Of a stretch of DNA of 64,000 nucleotides, positions 24,271 to 33,638 are shown in pieces. The stretch's first letter is position 1. Each line of letters opens with the position of its first letter. Position numbers and translations under genes: made by a program. This DNA is from Papillibacter cinnamivorans DSM 12816. Its GTDB lineage: Bacteria > Bacillota > Clostridia > Oscillospirales > Oscillospiraceae. The stretch is taken from assembly GCF_900176335.1 (NCBI RefSeq), contig NZ_FWXW01000011.1, positions 1 to 64,000 on the forward strand, written 5' to 3'. The notes beneath the pieces were generated by a model. The model was not told the origin of the DNA. It did no database searches and saw nothing but the letters and a program-made list of their open reading frames with translations.

Positions 24271-24918
24271 TTATCCACAGGACTGGCTGTCTGCCTGGAT
24301 ACGGCTTATTTCATACTTTCTTGCCGCTCTTACCGCGGACAGTATTTTGTACCCGTCTTTCACCCCGTCCGTTTCCACCCCGGAGCTTACGTCCAGGGCA
24401 TAGGGGCGGCAGAGCTTCACCGCTTCCGGTATGTTTTCCGGCGTGAGCCCTCCCGCCAGGATAAACGGGCGCCGAAAAGAGAGCAGCAGCGACCAGTCGA
24501 AGCGTTCTCCCGTGCCGCATCCGTTGTCCAGGAGGACCCGGTCGGCCACGCACTTTGCGGCGGCCTCCAGGGTTTTCTCCGATCGGATTTTATGCGCCTT
24601 CCAGATCTCTGCGCCGGGGAGCATACCGCGCAGCTCTTCCAAGTAAGCGTCGTTTTCATCGCCGTGCAGCTGGATTATGCTGATACTGCCCTCCCGGTAG
24701 ATTTGCGCGATCTGCTCTTTCGACGACCCGACAAACACCCCGACGGTCCTTATCTTCGGGTCGATTGCCTCCCGCAGTTTACTCGCCTCTTCCGGCGGGA
24801 GATACCGCCTGCTTTTTTCGTAAAACACGAAGCCCGCGTAATCCGGCATGGCGTCGTTAACGTACTTTGCATCCTGCGGCCGGAACAGTCCGCATATCTT
24901 GATTTTCGTCCCGCTCAT
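24271..24918 (-). CDS. trpF: Phosphoribosylanthranilate isomerase
   Basis: 215 aa TIM barrel catalysing the Amadori rearrangement of PRA to CdRP. The conserved opening KIKICGL carries the catalytic Cys; also QLHGDE, VLLDNGCGTGERFDW (catalytic Asp) and FILAGGLTPENIPEA and the phosphate loop LDVSSGVE. The ATG overlaps the trpC stop (ATGA). It is the last gene of the operon; no trpB or trpA follows. Confidence 0.95.
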   Translation of the reverse strand: MSGTKIKICGLFRPQDAKYVNDAMPDYAGFVFYEKSRRYLPPEEASKLREAIDPKIRTVGVFVGSSKEQIAQIYREGSISIIQLHGDENDAYLEELRGMLPGAEIWKAHKIRSEKTLEAAAKCVADRVLLDNGCGTGERFDWSLLLSFRRPFILAGGLTPENIPEAVKLCRPYALDVSSGVETDGVKDGYKILSAVRAARKYEISRIQADSQSCG

Positions 24919-25697
24919 TCCGCCGCCCTCCGGAAGGATGCGAGCAGTGCTTTTTTGTCCTCCGATCTCATCAGTGCCTCGCCGATGAGCACCGCGTCCG
25001 CGCCGATTGCTTTGAGTGAAGCAACGTTCGAGGGCGATGAGACGCCGGATTCGGCAACGAACAGCGCCGGGGCCGGTATTTTATCCCGCAGTCTTGCGGC
25101 GTTGGACAGGTCCACGGAAAAATTTTTCAGATTCCGGTTGTTAACTCCGATGATCCGGGCGCCCGCTGAAACCGCAGATACGATTTCCCCTTCGTCATGG
25201 ACCTCCACCAGGGCCGAAATGCCCAGTTCGCCGCAGATTCCGAGATACCGCGCCATCGTGACCGTGTCCAGGAGCGCGCAGATCAGGAGCACCGCGTCCG
25301 CTCCCATGCACTTGGCCTCGTACAGCTGATATTCGTCCACCGTGAAATCCTTGCGAAGCATGGGAAGGGAAATCGCGGCGCGGATCTCCCGGAATATTTC
25401 ATCCGAACCTAAAAACCACTTGGGCTCCGTGAGGCAGGAGACGCAGTCCGCGCCCGCCTCTTCGTATTCCTTTGCGATTTCCCGGTATGGAAAGATCTCC
25501 GAAATTACGCCTTTGGATGGGGACGCCTTTTTCACTTCGCAGATGAAGGACATTCCGGGGACCCTCAGGGTGCGTTCAAAGGAAAATTCCCCTCTGGGAA
25601 GCCGCAAGGCAGCATCGTGCAGCTCATCAAGGCCGATCCTTTTCTTTGCCTGTTCCACCCGCCCGGCGGCATGGGCGGCAAGTTCGCTCAGTATCAT
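24915..25697 (-). CDS. trpC: Indole-3-glycerol phosphate synthase
   Basis: 260 aa TIM barrel closing the indole ring from CdRP. Motifs FICEVKKASPSKG (catalytic Lys), MLRKDFTVDEYQLYEA, VEVHDE, IIGVNNRNL and FVAESGV are complete. The start is at ATG 25697 with GGGGAG four bases upstream, 10 nt after the trpD stop; a longer in-frame extension to 25781 would overlap trpD and is not supported. Confidence 0.95.
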   Translation of the reverse strand: MILSELAAHAAGRVEQAKKRIGLDELHDAALRLPRGEFSFERTLRVPGMSFICEVKKASPSKGVISEIFPYREIAKEYEEAGADCVSCLTEPKWFLGSDEIFREIRAAISLPMLRKDFTVDEYQLYEAKCMGADAVLLICALLDTVTMARYLGICGELGISALVEVHDEGEIVSAVSAGARIIGVNNRNLKNFSVDLSNAARLRDKIPAPALFVAESGVSSPSNVASLKAIGADAVLIGEALMRSEDKKALLASFRRAAE

Positions 25698-25707
25698 ATC
25701 GCTCCCC

Positions 25708-26715
25708 CTACCGGTTGGACTGCCGGATGAATTCCTCCAGCTTGGCCTTTGCCCTTCCGCTGTCAATGAGCTCCGCGGCAAGACGCACGCCGCCCGCCAG
25801 GGAATCGGCTTTCCCCGCGATATATAAGCCCGCGCCTGCGTTTAAAAGCACCGCCTCCCGCTTCGCGCCCGCCGCGCCGCTTACTATATCCAAAGTGATC
25901 TGCGCGTTTTCCCCGGGCGTGCCGCCCTCCAGGTCCGCCTTTTCGCAGGATACAAAGCCGAAGTCCTCCGGCCGGATCCTGTATGTGCGGAAAGCGTTTC
26001 CGTCATATTCGCAGACCAACGTGGGGGAAGACATGGAGATCTCGTCCAGCCCGTCCGTTCCGTATACCACCATAAGGCGCTTGACGCCGAGGTTTGCCAG
26101 CACACGGGCCAGCGGTTCCACCAGCGCTTCTGAATACACGCCGAGGACCTGCAGATTGGCCGAGGCGGGATTGGTCAGCGGCCCCAGGATATTGAATATG
26201 GTGCGCACCCCCAGCTCTTTTCGCACCGGAGCGACATACTTCATGGAGGCGTGGTAGCTCTGTGCAAAGAGAAAACAGATCCCGACGGTATCCAGCAGCT
26301 CCACGCACTTTGCCGGAGACAGACTGATCTTCACCCCCAGCGCCTCCAGAACATCCGCCGCGCCGCTTCTGGAGGAAGCCGCGCGGTTGCCGTGCTTGGA
26401 CACCTTTACGCCCCCGGCGGCGATGACGATGGAAGCCGTGGTGGAAATGTTGAAGGATTTCGCGCCGTCGCCTCCGGTTCCGACGATCTCCAGGAGATCC
26501 TGCCCATACCTCACGGGCGTCGCGTGGGCCCGCATCCCGGCGGCGCAGGCGGTGATTTCCTCGACGGTTTCCCCCTTGACGGAAAGGGCCGCCAGAAACG
26601 CCGCGGTCTGTACCTGGGAGGTCTGGCCGTTCATGATCTCATCGATAACGGCAGCGGACTCCTCATACGTCAGGTTTTCCTTATCAATCAGTTTTGCGGT
26701 TGCTTCCTTAATCAT
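25708..26715 (-). CDS. trpD: Anthranilate phosphoribosyltransferase
   Basis: 335 aa. Transfers phosphoribose from PRPP to anthranilate. Signature [18 protein letters not shown] (pyrophosphate loop), [21 protein letters not shown] and the metal-binding DE residues in [12 protein letters not shown] are present. Ribosome site AAAGGAG is seven bases from the ATG. It is separate from trpG, unlike the TrpGD fusions of enterobacteria. Confidence 0.95.
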   Translation of the reverse strand: MIKEATAKLIDKENLTYEESAAVIDEIMNGQTSQVQTAAFLAALSVKGETVEEITACAAGMRAHATPVRYGQDLLEIVGTGGDGAKSFNISTTASIVIAAGGVKVSKHGNRAASSRSGAADVLEALGVKISLSPAKCVELLDTVGICFLFAQSYHASMKYVAPVRKELGVRTIFNILGPLTNPASANLQVLGVYSEALVEPLARVLANLGVKRLMVVYGTDGLDEISMSSPTLVCEYDGNAFRTYRIRPEDFGFVSCEKADLEGGTPGENAQITLDIVSGAAGAKREAVLLNAGAGLYIAGKADSLAGGVRLAAELIDSGRAKAKLEEFIRQSNR

Positions 26716-26728
26716 GGCGGGGCTCCTT

Positions 26729-27295
26729 TCAAAGTTTCAGAAAATTCCGGATGATCTGCATCCCGTCCGGCGTCAAAATGGATTCCGGGTGAAACTGCAG
26801 GCCGAAAACAGGGTATTCGCGGTGCATCACGGCCATGATCTCCCCTTCGTCGGTTTCGGCCGTGACGCGCAGGCAGGCGGGGACGGTATCCCGCATTGCC
26901 GCGAGGGAGTGATATCTGCCGGCTCTGATCCGCTTCGGCATACCGCCAAACAGTGGGCAGGCATCGTCCAGAATAACCTCGGACTGCTTGCCGTGCATCA
27001 TCCGTTTCGCGTGGGAAACGGTGGCTCCGAAGGCCTGACAGATCGCCTGATGCCCGAGGCATACCCCCAGCAGCGGGAACTCTTTCCCCAGCTCGGCCGC
27101 GGCGGCAACGCAGATGCCCGCGTCCCGGGGGTATCCCGGCCCGGGAGATAAAATGACGTGGGACGGGCGCAGCGCCCGGATCTCTTCCACGGATATTTCG
27201 TCGTTTCGGATGACCCGGATCTCCGGGTCCACCGTCCCGACAAACTGATACAGGTTGTAGGAAAAGCTGTCGTAGTTGTCGATGAGCAGTACCAT
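26729..27295 (-). CDS. trpG: Anthranilate synthase component II (glutamine amidotransferase)
   Basis: 188 aa class I amidotransferase giving ammonia to TrpE. The catalytic triad is visible: Cys in [11 protein letters not shown], and His/Glu in [21 protein letters not shown] and LSPGPGYP are also standard. The ATG overlaps the trpE stop by one base (TGATG), indicating coupling. It may also serve folate synthesis, as in Bacillus, but no pab genes are seen here. Confidence 0.94.
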   Translation of the reverse strand: MVLLIDNYDSFSYNLYQFVGTVDPEIRVIRNDEISVEEIRALRPSHVILSPGPGYPRDAGICVAAAAELGKEFPLLGVCLGHQAICQAFGATVSHAKRMMHGKQSEVILDDACPLFGGMPKRIRAGRYHSLAAMRDTVPACLRVTAETDEGEIMAVMHREYPVFGLQFHPESILTPDGMQIIRNFLKL

Positions 27296-28767
27296 CAGTC
27301 CAGTCCCTCCTGTGCGATCTCAAGGGCGCGGACAACGGCTTTCGCCTTGTTGATGCACTCCTGGTATTCGTTTTCCGGCACGCTGTCGGCCACGATGCCC
27401 GCGCCCGAACGGACAAACACCTTGCCGTTCTTTTTGAACGCGATCCGGATGGCGATGCAGGTGTCCAGATTGCCGGTGAAATCGAGATATCCGATGGCGC
27501 CGCCGTATATACCGCGCTTGTTGTTTTCCAGCTCGTTGATGATTTCGCAGGCCCGGATTTTCGGCGCGCCGGACAGAGTCCCGGCGGGGAGCACCGCGTC
27601 CACCGCGCTCACCGCGTCCTTGTCCTCCCGGATGGCGCCGCGGACGGTGGAACCGATGTGCATGACGTGAGAAAACCGCTCTATGCTCATGTAGCTTTCC
27701 ACCTCTACGCTCCCGAACCGGCTGATCTTCCCGATGTCGTTGCGTCCCAGGTCCACCAGCATGTTGTGCTCGGCCCGCTCCTTTTCGTCGGCCAAAAGCT
27801 CCTCTTCCAGCCGTTTGTCCTCTTCCTCCGTTTTGCCCCTGGGCCGGGTCCCGGCCAGGGGGAAGGTGTGCAGCACTCCGTTTTCCAGCTTCACCAGGGT
27901 TTCCGGGGAAGCGCCGGCGATCTCGATGTCGTCGCTGGAGAAGTAGAACATGTACGGTGACGGGTTTATCGTCCGGAGAACGCGGTAGGTGTCCAGAAGG
28001 CTCCCTTCGAAATCCGCGTCCAGCCGGTTGGAAAGTACCACCTGAAAAATATCGCCCTCGCGGATGTATTCCTTCGCTCTTTTCACCATCCGACAGAATT
28101 CTTCTTTGCCGAACAGCTTCCGGACCGGCGACGTTATCCTTCCGGGCACATCCTTTTTAGGGACTCCGTGTAATATAAGCTCCTTCATGCTTTTCAGTTC
28201 CATTTCCGCCCGGTTGTACTCCGTTTCCATCTCCCCGCAGCGAACGTTGACGATGAGGATAATCTTCTGCCGGAAGTTGTCAAAGGCAATCACCTTGTCA
28301 AAGAGCATCAGGTCCACGTCCTTGAAGTTTTCCTCGTCTTTCGCGTCCAGCACCAGGGAGCTTTCGGCGTATTTGATGAAGTCATAGGAGAAATAGCCCA
28401 CCAGTCCGCCGGTAAAAGAGGGCAGGTACTCAAAATGCGGGCTTCGGTTGTCCGCCAGCACCTGCCGGATCACGTCCCCTGGATTTTTCGTATCCAACAC
28501 TATGGACGTGCCCATTTTGACCGTCATCTTTCCGTCGGTGCATGTCAGTTCCATTTCGGGGTCGTATCCCAGGAAGGTATAGCGCCCCCACATCCGGTTG
28601 TTCTCCGCGGATTCCAGCATATAGCAGTGTTTGCTGACGTTTTTCAGCCTGCGCAGCACTTCCATGGGGGTGCTGACGTCGGAATAGAGCTCGCAGCTTA
28701 CCGGGAGCACCTGATACACCCCCGTTTCGGCCAGTTTTTTCGCTTCCATGAACGTAGGTCTTATCAT
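27295..28767 (-). CDS. trpE: Anthranilate synthase component I
   Basis: 490 aa. Makes anthranilate from chorismate with TrpG. The feedback segment YMLESAENNRMWGRYTFLG corresponds to the LLES tryptophan-binding motif, so allosteric inhibition is probably kept. The chorismate-binding half has FYFSSDDIEIAGASPETLVK, GTRPRGKTEEED, LGRNDIGKIS, GTLSGAPK and the final IRAGAG-type region. The start at ATG 28767 is 53 nt downstream of the T-box terminator; the longer frame to 28821 would run into that terminator. Confidence 0.94.
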   Translation of the reverse strand: MIRPTFMEAKKLAETGVYQVLPVSCELYSDVSTPMEVLRRLKNVSKHCYMLESAENNRMWGRYTFLGYDPEMELTCTDGKMTVKMGTSIVLDTKNPGDVIRQVLADNRSPHFEYLPSFTGGLVGYFSYDFIKYAESSLVLDAKDEENFKDVDLMLFDKVIAFDNFRQKIILIVNVRCGEMETEYNRAEMELKSMKELILHGVPKKDVPGRITSPVRKLFGKEEFCRMVKRAKEYIREGDIFQVVLSNRLDADFEGSLLDTYRVLRTINPSPYMFYFSSDDIEIAGASPETLVKLENGVLHTFPLAGTRPRGKTEEEDKRLEEELLADEKERAEHNMLVDLGRNDIGKISRFGSVEVESYMSIERFSHVMHIGSTVRGAIREDKDAVSAVDAVLPAGTLSGAPKIRACEIINELENNKRGIYGGAIGYLDFTGNLDTCIAIRIAFKKNGKVFVRSGAGIVADSVPENEYQECINKAKAVVRALEIAQEGLD

Positions 28768-28819
28768 CTTCCCGGCCCGCCTTTCTCTCATCGGTTTTTG
28801 ATTCCCTGCCAGGAACGGC

Positions 28820-29100
28820 AAAAAAGCCCGTCCCTGACATTTCTGTCAAGGACGAGCCTGAACTCGCGGTGCCACCTTGATTCACGGAATATTGCAGCCG
28901 TGCGCTTTTCGGGATACCAACATATCCCCGGCAACTGACGTATGCCCCCACGTCGCAGAATACTCGGCCCCTGCCTTTGACTGCGCCCTCCGCGGTCCAT
29001 TTGATGACTTGTTTTCCGCCCGGTTCTCAGTGTCCCGGGCTCTCTGTAGGAGCATCGTCACCGTTATCTCCGCTTCAACGGTTTGCGTATTGATTTTTAT
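28820..29100 (-). promoter_or_regulatory. T-box riboswitch controlling the trp operon
   Basis: On the minus strand the T-box core AAGGTGGCACCGCG lies at 28878-28865, the terminator arms at 28857-28844 and 28839-28826, and six T at 28825-28820. Upstream, a GC-rich stem I (GCCCGG/CCGGGC) is followed by AAATGGACC; the UGG at 28999-28997 is a plausible Trp specifier codon. Uncharged tRNA-Trp should stabilise the antiterminator and switch on trpEGDCF. The core and terminator are certain; the specifier is inferred by position. Confidence 0.9.
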
Positions 29101-29101
29101 C

Positions 29102-29130
29102 AAAATACCATACCGGGCTTTTTTTGTCAA
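29102..29130 (-). promoter_or_regulatory. trp operon promoter
   Basis: Minus strand TTGACA (29130-29125), 17-nt spacer, TATTTT (29107-29102), just upstream of the T-box leader. Confidence 0.7.
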
Positions 29131-29146
29131 TGCCTATTTTATCGTC

Positions 29147-29743
29147 TTACCCGTCAGACGGCACGCACATATAGCATGCTGCGCGGGGGCCGACGTCCAC
29201 CGCGCGTACGTCCGCAAAGGCCTCCTGCATCTCAGAGCGGGGGTTCTTAATAAAATTGAAGTAGTCCCCGCCTTCCAGCCACTCCACAACACTCACAAAA
29301 GGCGATCGATTTTCGTTATAGTCGATCATTAAGACGAAATATTTCGTAATCCTGCCCATCTCGGCGTACATGGCCCGTCTTTCCTCTTTATTCAGGCCGT
29401 GAGCCACATAGGAGGCAAAGGAGATGTCAAAGCTCTTGTCTCCGAAAGGCAGTCCCTTTACGACGCTTGCCTGTACGAATTCCATGCCTTTGTTGTTCCT
29501 GGAAGCGATCTGGAGCATTCCCCGAGCGGGATCCACCCCGGTGACGTCGAGCCCCTTCCGGCGCAGCACGGAGCACAGGGCTCCCGTTCCGCAGCCGACG
29601 TCGACGCAGGTTTTATACTGCGAAAAGTCCAGCTGACAGGAGGCACCCTCCAGGATCTCTTTGTAATGCCTCTTCTGATATCCGAAAAAGAATCCGTAAA
29701 CAGGTGCGATCAAGCTAAACAGGCCTGCAATCTTAAGTTTCAT
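29147..29743 (-). CDS. Class I SAM-dependent methyltransferase
   Basis: 198 aa. Motif I CVDVGCGTGALCS, acidic motif II VTGVDPARGML, and motif IV-like LPFGDKSFDISFASYVAHGL place it with UbiE/Methyltransf_11 enzymes. Substrate unknown. ATG 29743 has GGAAGAGG close upstream; an in-frame extension to 30052 runs through a dispersed repeat and is not credible. It is a single gene, leftward, ending 17 nt from the trp promoter. Confidence 0.8.
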   Translation of the reverse strand: MKLKIAGLFSLIAPVYGFFFGYQKRHYKEILEGASCQLDFSQYKTCVDVGCGTGALCSVLRRKGLDVTGVDPARGMLQIASRNNKGMEFVQASVVKGLPFGDKSFDISFASYVAHGLNKEERRAMYAEMGRITKYFVLMIDYNENRSPFVSVVEWLEGGDYFNFIKNPRSEMQEAFADVRAVDVGPRAACYMCVPSDG

Positions 29744-29929
29744 GTTCCTCTTCCTTATCCGTCCGTCTTTCTTCCACATTACAACCATTCGTGGGAATTT
29801 GTCAAACGGTATCCTTTCTCCTATTCCGCCGTCCGAATCCGTTCCGGCTCCATTTCCCAATCCGCCGTGAACAAAACGTACATTATCCACGGGAATGCTT
29901 TCCGTACCGTAAAAGACATGGTATAATAG

Positions 29930-30135
29930 CCGCAAAGCGGCTATTATACGGCCGTCGAAAAACCCTGTTTTCCGACGGGTACGGGGGAAGGACCGCGCCT
30001 TTGCGAAGGCGCGCAAAGTATGTCTTGCGGAAAGTGAATTCCCGCAAGACATTGGGATTTGATCTTTTTTGGATTTTGGTCACGGAGCGCAACGCGAAAT
30101 CCAAAAAAGCTTTTCGCCGGTGGCGAAAAGGACGA
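29930..30135. repeat. Cluster of tandem hairpins (intergenic mosaic)
   Basis: In about 200 bp: GTATAATAGCCGC/GCGGCTATTATAC (29930-29958), CGCGCCTT/AAGGCGCG (29993-30012), GTCTTGCGG/CCGCAAGAC (about 30019-30050), TTTTTTGGATTT/AAATCCAAAAAA (about 30065-30108) and CTTTTCGCC/GGCGAAAAG (about 30111-30131). It adjoins repeat copy 30144-30253. The remaining gap (29744-29925) shows no gene. Confidence 0.55.
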
Positions 30136-30143
30136 TGGGACTT

Positions 30144-30253
30144 GCCGCAAAGCAGCCATTATACCGGGCTCAATGGCGCGGTTTGCTCCCGCCCTTCGGG
30201 CGAAACCGCAAACGAGGCCATATACCACGAAACGCTTCGCGTTTGTGGTATAC
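30144..30253. repeat. Dispersed intergenic repeat, copy 2 (inverted relative to 11091-11200)
   Basis: Reverse-complement match to 11091-11200, including the stem CCGCCCTTCGGGCG and the GTATAC/ACGCG-rich end hairpin. It lies 50 bp before the gene at 30306. Confidence 0.7.
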
Positions 30254-30305
30254 CTGCCGCAGGCGCTGACAAAATTCTGAAAACCACACAGGAAAGGTAC
30301 CGCCA

Positions 30306-30884
30306 ATGAAACGTGTTCTTCTGCCCATTTCTCTGCTGGTGCTGGCCGCCGTATATATCGCGGGCTGCCGTTTTTGGAACATAGAATACACCTCCACCGT
30401 CCTCACCACCCTTACCGCCATCATCGGGGCCTATGCCATCTGGTGGCAGCTAAAGCGGGAGAAGGATCTCAAGGAAGCGGAATTCATCATGAATTACAAC
30501 ACCGCGTTCATCGGGAATCCGGAGCTGACAGAGATCGAAAAAGCCCTGGAAGGATACCGGAAAACGGGGGAATTTGAGTTTCCGGAATCCCAAAGGCAGT
30601 CCGTCATCAATTATCTTGTCTATCACGAGGCGCTGGCCGCCATGATTTTCCGGGGAGTTCTCAATATTAAGAATATCGACGATCTGTTCATGTACCGCTT
30701 TTTTCTCGCCGTTAACAACCCGGTGATCCAAAAAGAAGAACTGTGTCCCGAGGCTCAGTATTACAAGGGGTGCTTCAAGCTCTATAAAAAATGGAGCGCC
30801 TACCGAAAAAAAAGCGGTTTGCCGATTCTCCTGGAGGAAACGGCCCTGGACAAAACGAAGGAGTTTGACAGCTATGCCAAATAG
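30306..30884 (+). CDS. Membrane protein of unknown function
   Basis: 192 aa. Two N-terminal hydrophobic helices (about 4-22 and 31-48) are followed by a soluble, charged cytoplasmic-type domain. The first helix ends YIAGC, which resembles a lipobox, but the second helix argues for a plain membrane protein. Residues 50-190 are helical, with FIMNYNTAFIGNPELTEIEKAL. GGAAAGG lies eight bases before the ATG. The next gene (GNAT) overlaps its last codons, so the two are probably co-translated. Not recognised. Confidence 0.7.
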   Translation: MKRVLLPISLLVLAAVYIAGCRFWNIEYTSTVLTTLTAIIGAYAIWWQLKREKDLKEAEFIMNYNTAFIGNPELTEIEKALEGYRKTGEFEFPESQRQSVINYLVYHEALAAMIFRGVLNIKNIDDLFMYRFFLAVNNPVIQKEELCPEAQYYKGCFKLYKKWSAYRKKSGLPILLEETALDKTKEFDSYAK

Positions 30885-31506
30885 TCCGCGGGACGGCCGT
30901 TTCGAACTCGAATTCAGGCCCATGAAACTTTCGGACAATCTGACGGACGCTGCAAGGCTGATTTATCAGACGGACGACTATATCTACCCCGCGCTTTTTG
31001 GCAGCGTCCAAACCGCCGAAACGGTTCTGCCCGAGGTGATACGGCGCGGGGAGTCCTGTTTCCGCCCGGATCGCTTTTTTGCAGCGGTTTCAGGAGGGCG
31101 GATGGCAGGCCTGATTTATTATATCCGTCGCGATTTCAAGTGGGACGCCGGGTTGTTCCTGAAAGCATTTCAAGAGCACGGCATTGCCGTTCCGGAGCAT
31201 TTTTACAGCGCCGCGTCGGCCTACTTTGAAAAAACCCAGCGGGACACGGGCGCTTTGAAGGGCATCTATATCCTGAATGTCTGCGTCGACAGCGCCATGC
31301 GGAATCAGGGAGTCGGGACCGGGCTGCTGAGCGCTTTTTCCGGCAGATACCCTTCGGAGCCGATATCCCTTCATGTATTGTCCGACAACACGGCGGCCAT
31401 CCGCCTGTATCAAAAGTTTGGTTTCCACATCCGCAAAGAAACGACGGGGTATTCTCCGGTTCCGCCCCATCCCCGCTGTTATCTCATGGAAAAGGAATCA
31501 TGCTGA
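30874..31506 (+). CDS. GNAT-family N-acetyltransferase
   Basis: 210 aa. The acetyl-CoA-binding core is clear: LNVCVDSAMRNQGVGTGLLSAF (motif A, RxxGxG-like QGVGTG) and SLHVLSDNTAAIRLYQKFGFHI (motif B). The N-terminal half is divergent, with a long insertion. ATG 30874 is inside the preceding gene's end; a TTG at 30865 is less likely. Substrate unknown. Confidence 0.85.
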   Translation: MPNSPRDGRFELEFRPMKLSDNLTDAARLIYQTDDYIYPALFGSVQTAETVLPEVIRRGESCFRPDRFFAAVSGGRMAGLIYYIRRDFKWDAGLFLKAFQEHGIAVPEHFYSAASAYFEKTQRDTGALKGIYILNVCVDSAMRNQGVGTGLLSAFSGRYPSEPISLHVLSDNTAAIRLYQKFGFHIRKETTGYSPVPPHPRCYLMEKESC

Positions 31507-31547
31507 TTTTATATTCGGAAGGCAATAAAAATGCATCTTATATCTGA

Positions 31548-31580
31548 GCCCGTCTCTTTGTGAGGCGGGCGTCTTTATTA
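31548..31580 (+). terminator. Terminator after the GNAT gene
   Basis: GCCCGTCTC (31548-31556) pairs with GAGGCGGGC (31562-31570), followed by GTCTTTATTA. Confidence 0.65.
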
Positions 31581-31595
31581 TGCATCGGCTGCGCT

Positions 31596-32219
31596 TCAGA
31601 TCAGCCCCACGATGATGCTGTGCAGGGTATCCACGGAATAATCGAGGTTGGACGAGGCGTCCTTGATGTGGTGGTAAACCTCCCGGAGCTTCAGGGCATG
31701 CATCGGGTCGCCGCTTTGAAACAGCGCCGCCATCCCGTCAATATACAGCTTTTCCACGGCGGCATGGGTTTTTCTCATTGCAGGAATCAGCTGTTCGGAC
31801 TTCGCGGGATCGCTCTTCAGGTATTTTACCGCCTCATAGAATCCGTTCACACCCGAATTGAGCTCATCGACCATACTCCGGATGATACCGTCCGACTCCA
31901 CGCCGAAGGCCCTCATGGAATGAAGGGTCGAACGGGCATAGTCGATCACCTTGTCCATGTCCACGGAAAGCAGATAAATATCGCCTCTCTCCACCGGAGT
32001 GGAGAATGCCTCCACGAGATCCCTTTCCAGGCTCAGCCTGACCTCGTCGGCCTCCTTCCCGCACCGCTCTAAAACATCGGCGTCGCCGTCCTTCCCTTCT
32101 TTCAGCCAGCTGTTGAGGGCGGAAATGCTTAGGGCGTTGATCTGAGCCTGCCTGCCGAGGCTGTTGAAGAAATCGTACTTTTTAGGAAAAAGCCTGTCCA
32201 GAATGCTCCGGTTCTTCAA
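31596..32219 (-). CDS. DUF47/PhoU-like partner of the phosphate transporter
   Basis: 207 aa, all alpha, two PhoU-like three-helix bundles, starting MKNRSILDRLFPKKYDFF, the usual opening of DUF47 (TIGR00153) proteins. These are encoded next to Pit transporters and modulate them. The start is TTG at 32219 with GGGAGG six bases upstream, 21 nt after the pit stop. Its neighbour confirms the role. Confidence 0.9.
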   Translation of the reverse strand: MKNRSILDRLFPKKYDFFNSLGRQAQINALSISALNSWLKEGKDGDADVLERCGKEADEVRLSLERDLVEAFSTPVERGDIYLLSVDMDKVIDYARSTLHSMRAFGVESDGIIRSMVDELNSGVNGFYEAVKYLKSDPAKSEQLIPAMRKTHAAVEKLYIDGMAALFQSGDPMHALKLREVYHHIKDASSNLDYSVDTLHSIIVGLI

Positions 32220-32240
32220 TGGAATCCTCCCTCTCTGCGT

Positions 32241-33287
32241 TTACTTCAGGCCGGGCAGCATGGAAACAAGAAAATACACGGCCGCCGAAACCCCGGCGGA
32301 CAGGGGAATGGTTACTACCCAGGCCACAACGATCTCTTTTGCAATCGACCAGTTTACCATTTTATATCTGTCCGCGGAGCCGACGCCCATCACGCTTCCC
32401 ACCACCACATGAGTGGTGGAAACGGGAGCGCCGAACCAGTTGGCCGCGATGACCGACGCGGAGGCGGACAACTGCGAATTCAGGCTGTTAACCGGCCTGA
32501 GCTTATAGATGCGGCGGCCGATAGTCTTCATGATGCTCCAGCCGCCCATCATGGTTCCGGCAAACATGACGGCGCCTGCGCAGATCTTCGCCCAAAGAGG
32601 CGCGGATCCGGCGGGCGCCGCGCCCGCCGAAGCCAGGGCAAGAGCGATAAGGCCGATCATTTTCTGCGTGTCGTTGGCGCCGTGGTTATAGGACAGCAGA
32701 GCGGAAATGATCCACTGAAGCCGTATCAGCCAGCGGTTGACCGTGAATTTGGCATTTCTGAGTATCAGATCGGATAATTTTTCAAAGAAAAACCCAAGGA
32801 TAAACCCGATAAACGGCGAAGCCAGCAGGAAAACCACCACCTTGACCATGCCGGTGACTTCATGGGACGGGCCAAACAGCTCCGCAAGGCCCCATAGCAC
32901 ATGCTGAGGGCCGTGGGAGACAAGAATCGCCCCGATGATGCCGCCGATCAGGGCATGGGTGGAGCTGGAGGGAATTCCGAGTCTCCAGGTTACCAAATTC
33001 CATAAGGTCGCTCCCAGTATGGCCGACAGGAGCACTGGCAGCAGCTGGGTCTGGGCGGGCAGGTCTATCACTCCGGAGACGGTGCTTGCTACCTGGTCCC
33101 CGCCGAATACCGCCCCCAGCAGACCGAAAACGGAAGCCAAGGCAATCGCCTGCCGCGGGGTGGCCGCCCTGCAGCTGATAAAGGTGGCCACCACGGAGCT
33201 TGCGTCGTGCAGGCCGTTGGACAGGGCGAACAGGAGGCCGGAGGCGATAATAAAAACCAGTATCACAACAACGCCTGTTTCCGTCAT
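32241..33287 (-). CDS. pit: Low-affinity inorganic phosphate transporter (Pit/PiT family)
   Basis: 348 aa, about 9-10 membrane helices. The duplicated PiT signatures are present: GLHDASSVVATFISCRAATP near the N-terminus and YNHGANDTQKMIGLI in the middle, plus the SSSTHALIGG and APVSTTHVVVGSVMGVG segments. It imports metal-phosphate with protons. It forms an operon with DUF47 downstream. A promoter is visible at 33411-33439. Confidence 0.93.
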   Translation of the reverse strand: MTETGVVVILVFIIASGLLFALSNGLHDASSVVATFISCRAATPRQAIALASVFGLLGAVFGGDQVASTVSGVIDLPAQTQLLPVLLSAILGATLWNLVTWRLGIPSSSTHALIGGIIGAILVSHGPQHVLWGLAELFGPSHEVTGMVKVVVFLLASPFIGFILGFFFEKLSDLILRNAKFTVNRWLIRLQWIISALLSYNHGANDTQKMIGLIALALASAGAAPAGSAPLWAKICAGAVMFAGTMMGGWSIMKTIGRRIYKLRPVNSLNSQLSASASVIAANWFGAPVSTTHVVVGSVMGVGSADRYKMVNWSIAKEIVVAWVVTIPLSAGVSAAVYFLVSMLPGLK

Positions 33288-33410
33288 TTTCCTGCCCCCG
33301 ATTTTGGAATAAAAGCCCTGAGCGAGTATGCGGCTAAAAAGCGCCGATACTATGAATCCTATAGCCGATAAACACCATTTTGAATCGCGGAATACCTGTC
33401 ATCTGCTCAC

Positions 33411-33439
33411 AGTGTATCATTTCACCCGATATTGTACAA
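33411..33439 (-). promoter_or_regulatory. Promoter of the pit-DUF47 operon
   Basis: Minus strand TTGTAC (33439-33434), 17-nt spacer, TACACT (33416-33411). The divergent gene has a TATAAT at 33591-33596; otherwise the 350-bp gap (33288-33638) shows nothing. Confidence 0.5.
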
Positions 33440-33638
33440 GAAATCCATAGTTGAGTCCGTCCGAGCCGTTTCAGAAAATGCCGGAACGGAGCCGCCGTCT
33501 TTTGTTATTCTCTTCTATAGTATCGACATGAAGATATAAAATCAGCAAACAATATCCATGAGGACCCTATCGGATTTTACAATCCCGTGATATAATAATT
33601 GTAATAATCTGCTAAATAAGCACTAAAGGAGGATGAAA

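Noticed and set aside
29744-30052. Long N-terminal extension of the methyltransferase
   Set aside because: The extension reads through repeat hairpins and lacks a ribosome site; ATG 29743 gives a normal-length protein.
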